64,000 nucleotides of DNA from the NCBI RefSeq assembly GCF_009193325.2, contig NZ_CP059856.1, forward strand, positions 1,302,001 to 1,366,000, in the 5' to 3' direction. This document shows positions 8,592 to 18,700 of this stretch, in pieces. Both the position numbers and the translations under genes were made by a program. Within the stretch, counting starts at the first letter, position 1. Each line of letters starts with the position of its first letter. The stretch is from Bacteroides zhangwenhongii (lineage in GTDB: Bacteria; Bacteroidota; Bacteroidia; Bacteroidales; Bacteroidaceae). The notes under the pieces are model-generated. The model made no database searches and had not been told where the DNA came from. It saw nothing but the letters and a program-made list of their open reading frames with translations.

Positions 8592-9095
8592 ATGAAAAGT
8601 TTAAGTTTCAGAAAAGATTTAATTGGAGTTCAGGAGGAGTTGCTTCGTTTTGCTTATAAATTAACGGCTAACCGTGAAGAAGCAAATGATTTATTGCAGG
8701 AAACGTCTTTAAAAGCATTAGATAATGAGGACAAATATGTTCCGGACACAAACTTCAAAGGATGGATGTACACCATCATGCGCAACATCTTTATTAATAA
8801 CTACCGAAAAATAGTACGTGACCAGACCTTTGTAGACACTACCGATAATTATTATCATTTGAATTTGCCGCAAGATTCCGGATTTGACAGTACGGAGGGC
8901 GCGTATGATTTGAAAGAGATGCATCGTGTAGTCAATGCATTGCCAAAAGAATATAAGGTACCTTTCTCCATGCATGTGTCGGGATTCAAATACCGTGAAA
9001 TAGCAGAGAAGTTAGGATTGCCATTGGGAACGGTGAAGAGCCGTATCTTTTTCACACGTCAGCGTTTACAGCAAGAGTTGAAAGATTTTGTATAA
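8592..9095 (+). CDS. ECF-type RNA polymerase sigma factor
   Basis: 167 aa sigma-70 family protein of extracytoplasmic-function size. Region 2 is visible as LLRFAYKLTANREEANDLLQE with the downstream FKGWMYTIMRNIFINNYRK. Region 4 helix-turn-helix is FKYREIAEKLGLPLGTVKSRIF near the C terminus. No anti-sigma gene follows; the next gene, mtgA, is convergent and reached through a terminator, so this is a stand-alone sigma factor. Regulation may act through the repeats at 8441-8485. Its regulon cannot be deduced. Confidence 0.93.
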   Translation: MKSLSFRKDLIGVQEELLRFAYKLTANREEANDLLQETSLKALDNEDKYVPDTNFKGWMYTIMRNIFINNYRKIVRDQTFVDTTDNYYHLNLPQDSGFDSTEGAYDLKEMHRVVNALPKEYKVPFSMHVSGFKYREIAEKLGLPLGTVKSRIFFTRQRLQQELKDFV

Positions 9096-9132
9096 ATGGG
9101 GATAGCACACAGTCGGACAAGTTTATCAGTGA

Positions 9133-9170
9133 AAGGAGCAAGAGAGATTTCTCATTGCTCCTTCTTCGTT
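9133..9170. terminator. Terminator between ECF sigma gene and mtgA
   Basis: AAGGAGCAA (9133-9141) pairs with TTGCTCCTT (9155-9163), with a further GAGA/TCTC inner stem and a T-rich tail. It overlaps the last codons of convergent mtgA (stop 9152-9154). Confidence 0.65.
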
Positions 9171-9904
9171 TTCTTGTTTTTACCTTGTTGCTTTCTTATG
9201 GTCTTTTCTTCCGGTGGGAACTTGGGAACCAGATTCATTAATCGTAATATCTGTTTTTGACGTTTTAGGATATATGGCGAAGGCTTCGCAGAATTGAAGC
9301 GTATCGGGTTAGGGAGGGTAGCGGCGATAAGCGCACATTGTCCCCGTGTCAGTTTGGCGGCTGTTGTTCCGAACTTTATCTGGGCGGTAGCTTGTGCACC
9401 ATAGATACCATTTCCCATTTCAATGGAGTTGAGATAAACCTCCATGATTCGTTCCTTCGACCAGAATAATTCGATCAAAAAGGTGAAATATACTTCAAAC
9501 CCTTTTCGTACCCATGAAGATTTAGGCCATAGGAACACATTTTTGGCTGTCTGCTGGCTGATGGTGCTTGCTCCCCGTTTTCGCTTACGTGTTTCGTTCT
9601 CTTTCATTGCTTTCCTGATCTCTACGAAATCGAACCCGTTGTGTTCCGCAAAACGGTTATCTTCGGAAGCTATCACCGCCATCGGGAGGTTAGGGGATAT
9701 CTTATCAAAAGAAACCCACGTGTGTTTCCACGTGGGTTTATCTCCTGAGAAAATCTGCTGAACACTTCGAATAATCATCAGCGGAGTGATATAAACCGGC
9801 ATAAACCGATAGACAATGACCGTCAGTAAGGTCGATGCGAAGAAAAAAATCAGCAGGTTGCGTGTATAGCGCAGTAATTTTTTAATTAGCAGCTGCCTGT
9901 GCAT
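9152..9904 (-). CDS. mtgA: Monofunctional peptidoglycan glycosyltransferase
   Basis: 250 aa GT51 enzyme that polymerises lipid II into glycan strands at the inner membrane. One N-terminal transmembrane helix (about residues 17-33) precedes the GT51 domain. The catalytic Glu81 is in [15 protein letters not shown]; further GT51 motifs are [33 protein letters not shown] and [14 protein letters not shown]. No transpeptidase domain follows, so it is monofunctional. A Lys/Glu-rich tail ends the protein. The ATG overlaps the end of the OmpA-like gene by 23 bp, implying translational coupling in one operon. A perfect 11-bp inverted repeat lies inside the gene at 9712-9739. Confidence 0.93.
   Translation of the reverse strand: MHRQLLIKKLLRYTRNLLIFFFASTLLTVIVYRFMPVYITPLMIIRSVQQIFSGDKPTWKHTWVSFDKISPNLPMAVIASEDNRFAEHNGFDFVEIRKAMKENETRKRKRGASTISQQTAKNVFLWPKSSWVRKGFEVYFTFLIELFWSKERIMEVYLNSIEMGNGIYGAQATAQIKFGTTAAKLTRGQCALIAATLPNPIRFNSAKPSPYILKRQKQILRLMNLVPKFPPEEKTIRKQQGKNKKTKKEQ
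9712..9739. repeat. Perfect 11-bp inverted repeat inside mtgA
   Basis: Arms AAACCCACGTG (9712-9722) and CACGTGGGTTT (9729-9739) flank TGTTTC. It encodes the [11 protein letters not shown] segment of MtgA. Unusually stable for coding sequence; it may be coincidental or may fold in the mRNA. Confidence 0.7.
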
Positions 9905-10598
9905 CTCTGATCATCTGTTCGCTAGCGTACATATATACTTCTACACGGCGGTTCTGTTCGCGGCCGGCTGCTGTATCGTTGCTTGCAACGGGATCGCTTT
10001 CACCCATACCTTGCACACCTTTGATCTGGTTGCTGGACACACCGCAACTCAACAGATAGCTTGCCACACTCTGTGCGCGTTCCTGTGACAAGTTCAGGTT
10101 TTTCTGGCGACTTTGTTCAGCCGTACTGTTTCTCCATCCTTGATTGTCGGTATATCCATAGATAGATACGTCCATATCACGGTTCTGGTTAAGTACATTA
10201 TTTGCGAATTTGCTTAATGCGGATTTAGCGGCAGGACTCAAACTTGCGTTACCTGTTGTGAAAAGGATACCCGAGTCGAATGTTACTTTTACGGCTTTCA
10301 GTCCGTTGTTATCCGTAATCTGTTCTACTTGCGCACCTTCTATTTGTTTTGCTTCGGCTGCAGCTTTATCCATTTTCTTTCCGATGAGAGCACCTGTACC
10401 TGCGCCTACTGCCGTACCGATGGCAGCGCCGATAGCCGCACCTTTACCTTTACCGATAACGCCTCCCAGGATAGCACCCAAAGCAGCGCCCGAACCTCCA
10501 CCTATAGCCGCACCTTTACCGGTGTTATTCATACTCGCACAGCCACTGAATATCATGGCAACACTCATAAAGAGAACCATAAACTTCATCTTGTTCAT
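9882..10598 (-). CDS. OmpA-like lipoprotein with glycine-zipper domain
   Basis: 238 aa from the ATG at 10598. An upstream in-frame start at 10664 is rejected because it lies 3 bp from the promoter box. A signal peptide with lipobox (MIFSGC) predicts a lipoprotein. A glycine-zipper domain follows ([15 protein letters not shown] and [17 protein letters not shown], about residues 28-75). The C-terminal OmpA domain has the peptidoglycan-binding signature: [28 protein letters not shown] and [10 protein letters not shown]. The role is probably anchoring the outer membrane to peptidoglycan, which fits coupling to mtgA downstream. Confidence 0.9.
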   Translation of the reverse strand: MNKMKFMVLFMSVAMIFSGCASMNNTGKGAAIGGGSGAALGAILGGVIGKGKGAAIGAAIGTAVGAGTGALIGKKMDKAAAEAKQIEGAQVEQITDNNGLKAVKVTFDSGILFTTGNASLSPAAKSALSKFANNVLNQNRDMDVSIYGYTDNQGWRNSTAEQSRQKNLNLSQERAQSVASYLLSCGVSSNQIKGVQGMGESDPVASNDTAAGREQNRRVEVYMYASEQMIRDAQAAAN

Positions 10599-10632
10599 AA
10601 TGTTGATGTTTTTAATTAGTAAAAAAATAATT

Positions 10633-10654
10633 TCATACGAATCATATCGTATGA
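10633..10654. promoter_or_regulatory. 8-bp inverted repeat in the 5' leader of the OmpA-like gene
   Basis: TCATACGA (10633-10640) and TCGTATGA (10647-10654) are perfect arms with a 6-nt spacer, located between the -7 box and the start codon. It could be an operator or an mRNA hairpin. Confidence 0.5.
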
Positions 10655-10666
10655 TGAATAACACCG

Positions 10667-10674
10667 CAAAGATA
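10667..10674 (-). promoter_or_regulatory. -7 box (TATCTTTG) for the OmpA-like gene and mtgA
   Basis: The minus strand reads TATCTTTG followed by C, an exact consensus. Its position fixes the start of the OmpA-like gene at 10598. Confidence 0.65.
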
Positions 10675-10757
10675 TATATTATTTAGCAAAGGTGTACTTT
10701 TTAAGTTAAAATAACGAGTGGAATTCCGACCGTCTGTTAACGAAGGAGAATTATGAG

Positions 10758-12110
10758 TTATTCTTTTGTTACAGAAGGGATACTCAGACATTTCTTTTTA
10801 ATAATCACAAACCAGCTTAAAAGTACCAATCCTTTGGCAACGGTAGTGACGCAGACAGCCCACCAGATACCTTCCACTCCCATGCCCATTTGCACGAACA
10901 CGATAGCAAGCGGAATACGCATATAGTTGCAGGCAATGCTGATAATGGCAGGAGGTATCGTCCGGCCGATACCGTAGAATACTCCTTGCATGGTGATTTC
11001 GAGCATCATGAAGAGCTGTGAATATCCGTCGATGCGAAGGAAAACACCTCCGGCTTCATAAGCAGCCTGTTCGGGGACGAAAATAGAAAACACCTCATTT
11101 CCGAAGAAAACAAATAATAATGTGCAGAATGTTCCGAAGATACCAGTCATCCATAGTGTAGTATGCCAGGCCTTGAGTACCCGTTCGATCCGTCCTGCTG
11201 CATAGTTTTGGGCGATAAAAGCACTTAGCGCGGTAGAGAATCCCTGTGAGGTATTCCAGGTGATAGCTTCGATTTGTCCTCCGGTCGTAAAAGTCATCAA
11301 TCCGATGTGCCCTCCTTGTTCGGAAGCGGTGCGGCAAAGGAACATATTGACAAAGGCGAAAAGAGTATTTAATGTTGCTACGGGTAATCCTAGTTTTAAG
11401 ATTCTCCGTGTGTATTGTTTCTTCAGTCGCGTGAAAAAAGAGAACCCGCCGAGCAGTGCATCCCTATAACGCAACTGATAGACGAAAATAAGAAAAACGC
11501 TTGCTTCTGCAATCCAGGTAGCGTAGGCTGCGCCGTTAGTACCCAGTCCAAGACCAAATATCAGCAAAGGATCGAGAATGATATTCAATACCAGTCCGGT
11601 GCCACTGATGAAAAAAGGAATCTTGCTACGTCCGGCTGCATTATAGATTCCGGTGAAAGCTGCCGACAGAAAGACGAAAGGCAGTCCGGTAGAGACAATC
11701 CGTAAATATTGGATAGCATTGGCGGTAATATGCTCTTCGAGTTCGTAGATGCGTATGATAGGATCGGCAAAAACAAAAAGCAATCCACCCCAACAAAGAG
11801 AAATGATAAGTGCGATTGTGATGTTATGGGATGCAAAGTTCCGGGCGGCCTCCTGGTTCTGTGCACCGATAGATTGACCGACGCTGACTTCCGAGCCTAC
11901 CTTATTCAATAAAGATATGGACCCCGACATCCATGTCAGAATTCCGACAGATCCGATGGCAGCTACAGCTTCACTTCCCAGTCGTCCTACCCATGCCATA
12001 TCCGTGAGGCTATACGCCATCTGTATAAATGACGTTGCCATGATAGGCATTGCCAGATTGAACAGTTGGCGGTTGATAGGCCCTTGCGTCAGATTCTTTA
12101 TTCCTTGCAT
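10758..12110 (-). CDS. MATE family efflux transporter
   Basis: 450 aa, about 12 predicted transmembrane helices in two homologous halves, typical of MATE cation/drug antiporters. Family-like stretches are NLTQGPINRQLFNLAMPIMATSFIQMAYSLTDMAWVGRLG at the N terminus (a transport-associated region) and GFSTALSAFIAQNYAAGRIERV at the start of the second half. Substrate cannot be predicted. A consensus -7 box lies upstream, and the gene is divergent from the esterase. The OmpA-like gene downstream has its own promoter. Confidence 0.93.
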   Translation of the reverse strand: MQGIKNLTQGPINRQLFNLAMPIMATSFIQMAYSLTDMAWVGRLGSEAVAAIGSVGILTWMSGSISLLNKVGSEVSVGQSIGAQNQEAARNFASHNITIALIISLCWGGLLFVFADPIIRIYELEEHITANAIQYLRIVSTGLPFVFLSAAFTGIYNAAGRSKIPFFISGTGLVLNIILDPLLIFGLGLGTNGAAYATWIAEASVFLIFVYQLRYRDALLGGFSFFTRLKKQYTRRILKLGLPVATLNTLFAFVNMFLCRTASEQGGHIGLMTFTTGGQIEAITWNTSQGFSTALSAFIAQNYAAGRIERVLKAWHTTLWMTGIFGTFCTLLFVFFGNEVFSIFVPEQAAYEAGGVFLRIDGYSQLFMMLEITMQGVFYGIGRTIPPAIISIACNYMRIPLAIVFVQMGMGVEGIWWAVCVTTVAKGLVLLSWFVIIKKKCLSIPSVTKE

Positions 12111-12135
12111 ATCTTTTTATAATCAAAATGAGGTG

Positions 12136-12143
12136 CAAAGATA
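12136..12143 (-). promoter_or_regulatory. -7 box (TATCTTTG) for the MATE gene
   Basis: The minus strand reads TATCTTTGC, 26 nt before the ATG at 12110. A weaker plus-strand box TATCTTCG at 12155-12162 may serve the divergent esterase. Confidence 0.6.
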
Positions 12144-12200
12144 CGGAAAATTACTATCTTCGCACATCTAATTATTCATTAATCAAAGTACATAGATACT

Positions 12201-13586
12201 ATGAAACAGAAATTTTCTACTCTTTTTTTCCTGTTGCTTTTCCTGTTTTCAGGTCTGCAGGTGGTAGCCCAGAAGGCTCCCGGCCCTTTTGATATTGAAC
12301 AACCTTCACTTCGTGTATTCCTACCGGCACCGGAATTAGCTACGGGGCGGGCGGTAGTAGCCTGTCCCGGAGGGGGATATTCCCATCTGGCAGTTGACCA
12401 CGAAGGTTACGATTGGGCTCCATACTTCAACAAACAAGGCATTGCTCTTATTGTGCTGAAATATCGAATGCCGAAAGGCGACCGCACACTTCCTATTTCG
12501 GATGCCGAAGCTGCAATGAAGATTGTGCGTGACAGTGCTGATGTATGGAATCTGAATCCCAATGACATCGGTATTATGGGATCTTCTGCCGGTGGTCATT
12601 TGGCGTCGACGATTGCTACCCATGCCAAACCCGAGCTTCGCCCTAACTTCCAGATCCTGTTCTATCCGGTGATTACGATGGATAAATCGTATACCCACAT
12701 GGGCTCTCGCAATAATCTGTTAGGGAAAGACGCTTCTGCCGAGCTGGAGAAAGAATATTCCAATGAAAAACAGGTGACAAAAGAGACACCGCGTGCCTTC
12801 ATCGTATATAGTGATGATGATAATGCCGTTCCTCCTGCCAATGGCGTTAACTACTATCTGGCATTGAATAAGAATAAAGTTCCTGCAGTTCTTCATATTT
12901 ATCCTTCCGGCGGGCATGGATGGGGAATCCGCGAAGGTTTCCTTTATAAAAATGAAATGCTGGATGAACTGACAGCTTGGTTGCGCAGCTTCAAGGCTCC
13001 CCGTAAAGATGCGGTCCGTGTTGCTTGCATTGGCAACAGCATTACTTATGGAGCCCGGATTAAGAATCGTAATCGTGACAGCTATCCTTCCGTGTTGGGA
13101 CGTATGCTGGGTGACGGTTATTGGGTTAAGAACTTCGGAGTCAGTGCCCGTACCTTATTAAATAAAGGAGATCATCCATATATGAAAGAGAAAGCCTATC
13201 AGGATGCGTTGGCTTTCAATCCCAATATCGTAGTGATCAAACTTGGAACAAACGATAGCAAATCATTCAATTGGAAGTATAAGGCGGATTTCACAAAAGA
13301 TTTGCAAACAATGGTAGACGCATTCAAAGCTCTGCCTGCCCAGCCGAAGATTTATCTCTGCTATCCTTCCAAATCCTATCGGACTGGAGACAATATCAAT
13401 GACGATATAATTTCCAAAGAAATTATTCCGATGATAAAGAAAGTTGCCAAGAAAAATCATTTGCCGGTTATTGACCTTCACTCGGCAATGGATGGAATGC
13501 CCGAATTTTTCCCGGATAAAGTTCATCCGAATGAAGAAGGAGCAAAGGTAATGGCAAAAGCAGTTTATCAAGCTCTGAAAGAATGA
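12201..13586 (+). CDS. Secreted two-domain esterase: alpha/beta hydrolase plus SGNH hydrolase
   Basis: 461 aa with a signal peptide (about residues 1-23, ending VVAQ). Residues 30-265 are an alpha/beta hydrolase of the acetyl-esterase type: oxyanion segment CPGGGYSH, nucleophile Ser129 in GSSAGG, and His239 in SGGHGWG. Residues 270-461 are an SGNH/GDSL hydrolase: Ser280 in IGNSITYG, the FGVSA block, GTND at about 349-352, and the DKVH catalytic Asp/His near 439-442. Both active sites look intact. Such pairings commonly deacylate polysaccharides, so a carbohydrate esterase role in the periplasm is inferred. There is no adjacent glycoside hydrolase. A hairpin terminator follows. Confidence 0.85.
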   Translation: MKQKFSTLFFLLLFLFSGLQVVAQKAPGPFDIEQPSLRVFLPAPELATGRAVVACPGGGYSHLAVDHEGYDWAPYFNKQGIALIVLKYRMPKGDRTLPISDAEAAMKIVRDSADVWNLNPNDIGIMGSSAGGHLASTIATHAKPELRPNFQILFYPVITMDKSYTHMGSRNNLLGKDASAELEKEYSNEKQVTKETPRAFIVYSDDDNAVPPANGVNYYLALNKNKVPAVLHIYPSGGHGWGIREGFLYKNEMLDELTAWLRSFKAPRKDAVRVACIGNSITYGARIKNRNRDSYPSVLGRMLGDGYWVKNFGVSARTLLNKGDHPYMKEKAYQDALAFNPNIVVIKLGTNDSKSFNWKYKADFTKDLQTMVDAFKALPAQPKIYLCYPSKSYRTGDNINDDIISKEIIPMIKKVAKKNHLPVIDLHSAMDGMPEFFPDKVHPNEEGAKVMAKAVYQALKE

Positions 13587-13630
13587 GATAAAGGAAGCAA
13601 TGGTTCATTTCAATTTGATGCATAAAAAAA

Positions 13631-13665
13631 TCCCTTGATAAATCTCTGATTATCAAGGGATTTTT
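13631..13665. terminator. Bidirectional terminator between esterase and tRNA-Lys
   Basis: TCCCTTGATAA pairs with TTATCAAGGGA around an 8-nt loop. An A-run lies on the left and a T-run on the right, so it can stop both the esterase transcript and the leftward tRNA transcript. Confidence 0.85.
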
Positions 13666-13674
13666 ACTTCTCAG

Positions 13675-13747
13675 TGATCCAGCTGGGGCTCGAACCCAGG
13701 ACCCCAACATTAAAAGTGTTGTGCTCTACCTGCTGAGCTACTGAATC
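13675..13747 (-). tRNA. tRNA-Lys (anticodon TTT)
   Basis: A 73-nt cloverleaf on the minus strand. The acceptor arms GATTCAG and CTGGATC pair over 7 bp with one G-U. The D arm is GCTC/GAGC. The anticodon stem CAACA/TGTTG encloses CTTTTAA, giving anticodon TTT (Lys). The T arm is CTGGG/CCCAG with TTCGAGC. The discriminator is A; CCA is not encoded. Confidence 0.95.
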
Positions 13748-13829
13748 AATCCTTATCTGCTTTCTTTCGAATGCGGGTGCAAAGGTAGAACATTTTTTTA
13801 TAACTCCAAAAGATTTCAAACATTTTTCT

Positions 13830-13837
13830 TATCTTTG
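13830..13837 (+). promoter_or_regulatory. -7 box (TATCTTTG) for ettA
   Basis: TATCTTTG followed by TGC, an exact consensus, 31 nt before the ettA ATG. Confidence 0.6.
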
Positions 13838-13868
13838 TGCCATTATCAACAATATACATTATTAATAT

Positions 13869-15560
13869 ATGGCTGCTGACGATAAAAAAATTATCTTCTC
13901 GATGGTTGGAGTAAGCAAAGCTTTCCAGCCCAATAAGAATGTGTTGAAGGACATCTACCTGTCATTCTTCTATGGAGCTAAGATCGGTATAATCGGTCTG
14001 AACGGTTCCGGTAAATCTACCTTGTTGAAGATTATTGCAGGTTTGGAGAAATCCTATCAGGGAGAAGTTGTATTCTCGCCGGGATATTCTGTGGGTTATC
14101 TGGCACAGGAACCCTATCTGGACAACACAAAAACGGTAAAGGAAGTAGTAATGGAAGGCGTTCAACCTATTGTGGACGCACTTACGGAATACGAAGAAAT
14201 CAACCAGAAATTCGCTCTGCCTGAATACTATGAGGATCAGGATAAGATGGATGCTCTTTTCACCCGTCAAGGAGAGTTGCAGGATATCATTGATGCGACA
14301 GACGCATGGAATCTGGATAGCAAACTGGAGCGTGCGATGGACGCTCTCCGCTGTCCGCCCGAAGATCAGCCGGTGGCAAATCTCTCCGGAGGAGAGCGTC
14401 GTCGTGTTGCCCTCTGCCGCTTGTTGTTGCAAAAACCTGATATTCTGTTGCTTGACGAGCCTACCAACCACTTGGACGCAGAGTCTATCGACTGGTTGGA
14501 ACAACATCTCCAGCAGTATGAGGGAACAGTTATTGCAGTGACGCACGACCGTTACTTCCTCGACCATGTTGCCGGATGGATTCTCGAACTGGATCGTGGT
14601 GAAGGCATTCCTTGGAAAGGTAACTACTCTTCCTGGTTGGAACAAAAGACCAAACGTATGGAAATGGAGGAGAAGACAGCCAGCAAACGTCGTAAGACCT
14701 TGGAACGTGAGTTGGAGTGGGTACGTATGGCTCCTAAAGCCCGTCAGGCAAAGGGTAAGGCACGTCTTAACTCTTACGACAAACTCTTGAATGAGGATGT
14801 GAAAGAGAAGGAAGAAAAACTTGAAATCTTCATTCCTAACGGTCCTCGTTTGGGCAACAAAGTCATTGAAGCCAAGCACGTGGCTAAGGCATACGGAGAC
14901 AAACTGTTGTTTGACGATTTGAACTTTATGCTGCCCCCCAATGGTATTGTCGGTGTGATTGGTCCTAACGGTGCAGGAAAAACAACGCTGTTCCGCCTGA
15001 TCATGGGGCTGGAATCGGTAGACAAAGGCGAATTTGAAGTAGGAGAGACTGTAAAGGTGGCGTACGTCGACCAGCAACATAAGGATATTGATCCGAATAA
15101 GAGTGTCTATCAGGTTATTTCGGGTGGCAATGAATTGCTTCGTATGGGTGGACGTGATGTGAATGCGCGTGCATATCTTTCACGTTTCAATTTCTCCGGA
15201 GCCGATCAGGAAAAACTTTGCGGAGTGTTGTCCGGTGGTGAAAGAAACCGTCTGCACTTGGCGATGGCACTGAAGGAAGAAGGGAACGTGCTGTTGCTCG
15301 ACGAACCTACCAATGACATCGACGTGAATACATTGCGGGCATTAGAAGAGGGATTGGAAGATTTCGCCGGTTGTGCAGTTGTTATTTCCCACGACCGTTG
15401 GTTCCTCGACCGTATCTGTACGCACATCCTTGCTTTTGAGGGCGATTCCAATGTATTCTACTTTGAGGGTTCTTATTCCGAATACGAGGAAAATAAATTG
15501 AAACGTTTAGGCAATGAAGAACCCAAGCGTGTTCGTTACAGAAAGTTAATGACTGACTAG
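13869..15560 (+). CDS. ettA: Energy-dependent translational throttle protein (ABC-F)
   Basis: 563 aa soluble ABC-F ATPase with two ATP-binding domains and no membrane segments. The first Walker A is GLNGSGKST (residues 43-51), with signature LSGGERRRVALCRLLL and LLLDEPTNHLD. The second is GPNGAGKTT, with LSGGERNRLHLAMAL and LLLDEPTNDID. The charged interdomain linker (KTASKRRKTLERELEWVRMAPKARQAKGKARL, broken here only by naming) and the overall length match EttA, which binds the ribosomal E site and gates elongation according to energy state. It has its own promoter and a strong terminator. Confidence 0.95.
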   Translation: MAADDKKIIFSMVGVSKAFQPNKNVLKDIYLSFFYGAKIGIIGLNGSGKSTLLKIIAGLEKSYQGEVVFSPGYSVGYLAQEPYLDNTKTVKEVVMEGVQPIVDALTEYEEINQKFALPEYYEDQDKMDALFTRQGELQDIIDATDAWNLDSKLERAMDALRCPPEDQPVANLSGGERRRVALCRLLLQKPDILLLDEPTNHLDAESIDWLEQHLQQYEGTVIAVTHDRYFLDHVAGWILELDRGEGIPWKGNYSSWLEQKTKRMEMEEKTASKRRKTLERELEWVRMAPKARQAKGKARLNSYDKLLNEDVKEKEEKLEIFIPNGPRLGNKVIEAKHVAKAYGDKLLFDDLNFMLPPNGIVGVIGPNGAGKTTLFRLIMGLESVDKGEFEVGETVKVAYVDQQHKDIDPNKSVYQVISGGNELLRMGGRDVNARAYLSRFNFSGADQEKLCGVLSGGERNRLHLAMALKEEGNVLLLDEPTNDIDVNTLRALEEGLEDFAGCAVVISHDRWFLDRICTHILAFEGDSNVFYFEGSYSEYEENKLKRLGNEEPKRVRYRKLMTD

Positions 15561-15610
15561 AGAAAGTAATAGACTGAAATAATTCTAATACTTTCAGTTT
15601 CAAAATAAAA

Positions 15611-15645
15611 GGCTCTACAAGCATTGTAGAGCCTTTATTGTTTTA
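15611..15645 (+). terminator. Terminator after ettA
   Basis: GGCTCTACAA pairs perfectly with TTGTAGAGCC around a GCA loop (15611-15633), followed by TTTATTGTTTT. Confidence 0.85.
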
Positions 15646-15717
15646 TAACGCAATAAAATGTTTATCTCTCTTAAAATTTTGTAGTATAATCGTAACGTAG
15701 TTCTAAATAATATTAAT

Positions 15718-15725
15718 TATATTTG
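15718..15725 (+). promoter_or_regulatory. -7 box (TATATTTG) for the Oar-like TonB receptor
   Basis: An exact TAnnTTTG match 47 nt before the ATG at 15773. The leader also holds a small dyad, ATTAGT-ATTA-ACTAAT, at about 15749-15764. Confidence 0.55.
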
Positions 15726-15772
15726 CCACAGTTTTAAGATCAAACAATTAGTATTAACTAATCAATTACATT

Positions 15773-18700
15773 ATGCAAAAGAGAATGCGATCTTTTTTAG
15801 TAGTAGCGATGCTGATGCTTATTGCTACAGTAAATGCACAGGTTACGACTTCCAGTATAGCGGGTAAGGTAACAGCACAGAAAGAACCTATCATAGGCGC
15901 GACGGTAGTAGCTATACATGAGGCCTCCGGAACCCGTTATGGAGCAATAACAAATATAGACGGGCGATTTACGATGCAAGGTATGCGTGCCGGCGGTCCT
16001 TATAAAGTTGAAGTTTCCTACGTGGGATATAGCACTGCGGTTTTCAATAAGATTAATCTTCAATTAGGAGAAACCTACCAGTTAGATATTCAGTTAAAAG
16101 AATCCTCAGAATTATTGGATGAGGTTGTTGTTACAGGTCAGAAAGGTGTGGCAGCCAGTCGTACTGGAGCTGCAACTAGCTTTTCTTTAAAGAATATAGA
16201 ATCAGTGCCGACAATGAGCCGTAGTCTGAATGACATCACCCGTCTGACTCCGCAGGCTACTGTAAATTCCAATGGTGCGATTTCTTTTGCAGGTGCCAAC
16301 AACCGCTATAATAGCTTCCAAATTGATGGAGCAATGAATAATGACGTGTTCGGCCTTACTTCCAATGGAACGAACGGAGGACAAGCTAGCGTTGAACCGG
16401 TTTCATTAGAGACGATTGAACAGATTCAGATAAATATTGCGCCTTTTGACGTTCGCCAGTCAGGTTTTACTGGTGGTGGAATTAATGCAATTACTAAGTC
16501 CGGTACAAATAAGTTTCACGGTTCCGCATATTTCTTTGGAAATACACAAGCTTTGATCGGAACTACTGCCGGAGAGATGGAAGAAGGACAGAAACGTACA
16601 AAATTAGATAAACAGCATGATTATCAATGGGGTGTAACGATTGGTGGTCCTATTATTAAGGACAAACTCTTCTTCTTTGCCAATTACGAAAAAACGGATA
16701 AATCTTATCCGACAGCATATAATGTTGGTGATGGTTCCGATTTCACACTTGAGGAGACGCAGCGTGTATTGGATATTTTGAAGGATAAAACAGGTGGTAA
16801 ATACAATGCGAATTTTGATCCGAAAGACATCTATACACGTTCAGATAAAGTAGGAACAAAAATAGACTGGAATATAAATGATCGTAATAAATTTACGGCT
16901 CGTTATAGTTTTGTAGGAGCACAACGTTATAATTTCTCTCGTTCATACTCAAAACTGAATGCTTCCGATGTAGCGTTTGTTTTTACTAATAAGACACATT
17001 CACTGACAGCCGAATTAAATTCCCGCATTGGCGATAATATGAATAATGAAGCTCGTTTTTCATATGTACGTGTACGCGATAACCGTGAGCCTCAGGGAGA
17101 TATATTCCCGGCAATTACCGTAAAGAAAGGGGCATCTTCAATGCTTTTGGGTACAGAATACTCTTCTTGTGCAAATCGTTTGGATCAGGACATTTTCACA
17201 TTATCAGATAACTTCTCCGTATTGTTAGGCAATCACTCATTGATATTCGGTACTCATAATGAGATGTATCAATTTGAGAATCTGTTTATTCAGAATCTCT
17301 ATGGTGCTTATACTTTTAACAGTATTGATGACTTAGAAAATGGAGTCATTAATAACTATTACTATGGTCGTTCAAAGGTTGATGTAACGGGTAGGGACGA
17401 TTGGGCGCCTAGTTTCGGAGCTATGCAGTTAGGATTTTATGCTCAAGACACTTGGAATGCTACCAACCGGTTTACATTGACGTATGGTATTCGTATGGAT
17501 ATCCCCATTTTCTTGGATACTCCTACAAAAAACGATGATTTTAACAATACGGATATAGCTAAAAATTATAGTGTTTATACTAATCGTAAACTGAGTAGTA
17601 CTCCCTTGTGGTCTCCGCGTTTGGGATTCCGTTGGAAATTGACTGATGATGGAAGAGCCTTGCTGCGTGGTGGACTCGGTGTTTTCACAGGTCGTATACC
17701 TTTTGTGTGGTTAAGCAATAGTTTTTCAAATACAGGTATGGAATTTGAGAAATATTCCTTAAAGAGTAAGGATATAAAGAAATTGGGTAATGCTTTCTAT
17801 TTCAATACTGATCCCAAAGGACAAGCTGAAATGTTACAAAATGCAACGGCATCTACAACAGAGGTAGATGTTTTTTCTAAAGACTTTAAATTCGCCCAGA
17901 ACCTTCGTGCTAATTTAGCTTTCGAATATATGCTTCCGGGCGATGTAAAGATGACATTGGAAGGCCTTTATTCAAAGACGTTGAATGATATATATTATCG
18001 CAATTTGAATTATGAGATGGATGGTGACGCTACTGTCGGTTCTACTTATTCCTCACTTTCGTTTGATAACAGACCTATGTTCAAACAACAGAATGACAAA
18101 TATACTGACATAATGCTGTTGGACAATACAAGTAAAGGTTATACCTATAATGTATCTCTGAAACTGGAAAAGTCATTTAACTTCGGTCTGGATGTAATGG
18201 CGGCCTACACTTATGGAGAAAGTAAGTCTATCAACTCCGCGACTTCTTCTGTAGCCTATTCAAACTGGAGATATAACGAGACAAAAGGTAATCCGAACGC
18301 GCCGGAGCTGAGTGTCTCCGATTATAGTATTCCGCATCGCATTGTGGCATCTCTATCTTATGGAAAGGAATATGCTAAACGTTTTAAATCAACGGTCAGT
18401 CTGGTATATACAGGTCAGTCGGGTGCTCCATATAATATAACTTATTACGGTGATTTGAATGGTGACGGCAGTAACGGTAATGATCTGGTTTTTATTCCTA
18501 CAGATGAGCAGATTGATGCGATGCAGTTTAAAGCAAAAGGAAATTTGGATGCGGATCAGCAAAAAGCAGACTTGAAAGCATTCTTGGGCAGTGCGAAGTA
18601 TCTGAAAGACCATCGTGGTGAGTATTATGAAAGAAACTCTGATCGTATGTCTTTTGAGCATCATTTTGATTTCCGTTTCTTGCAAGATTTTAAATTCAGA

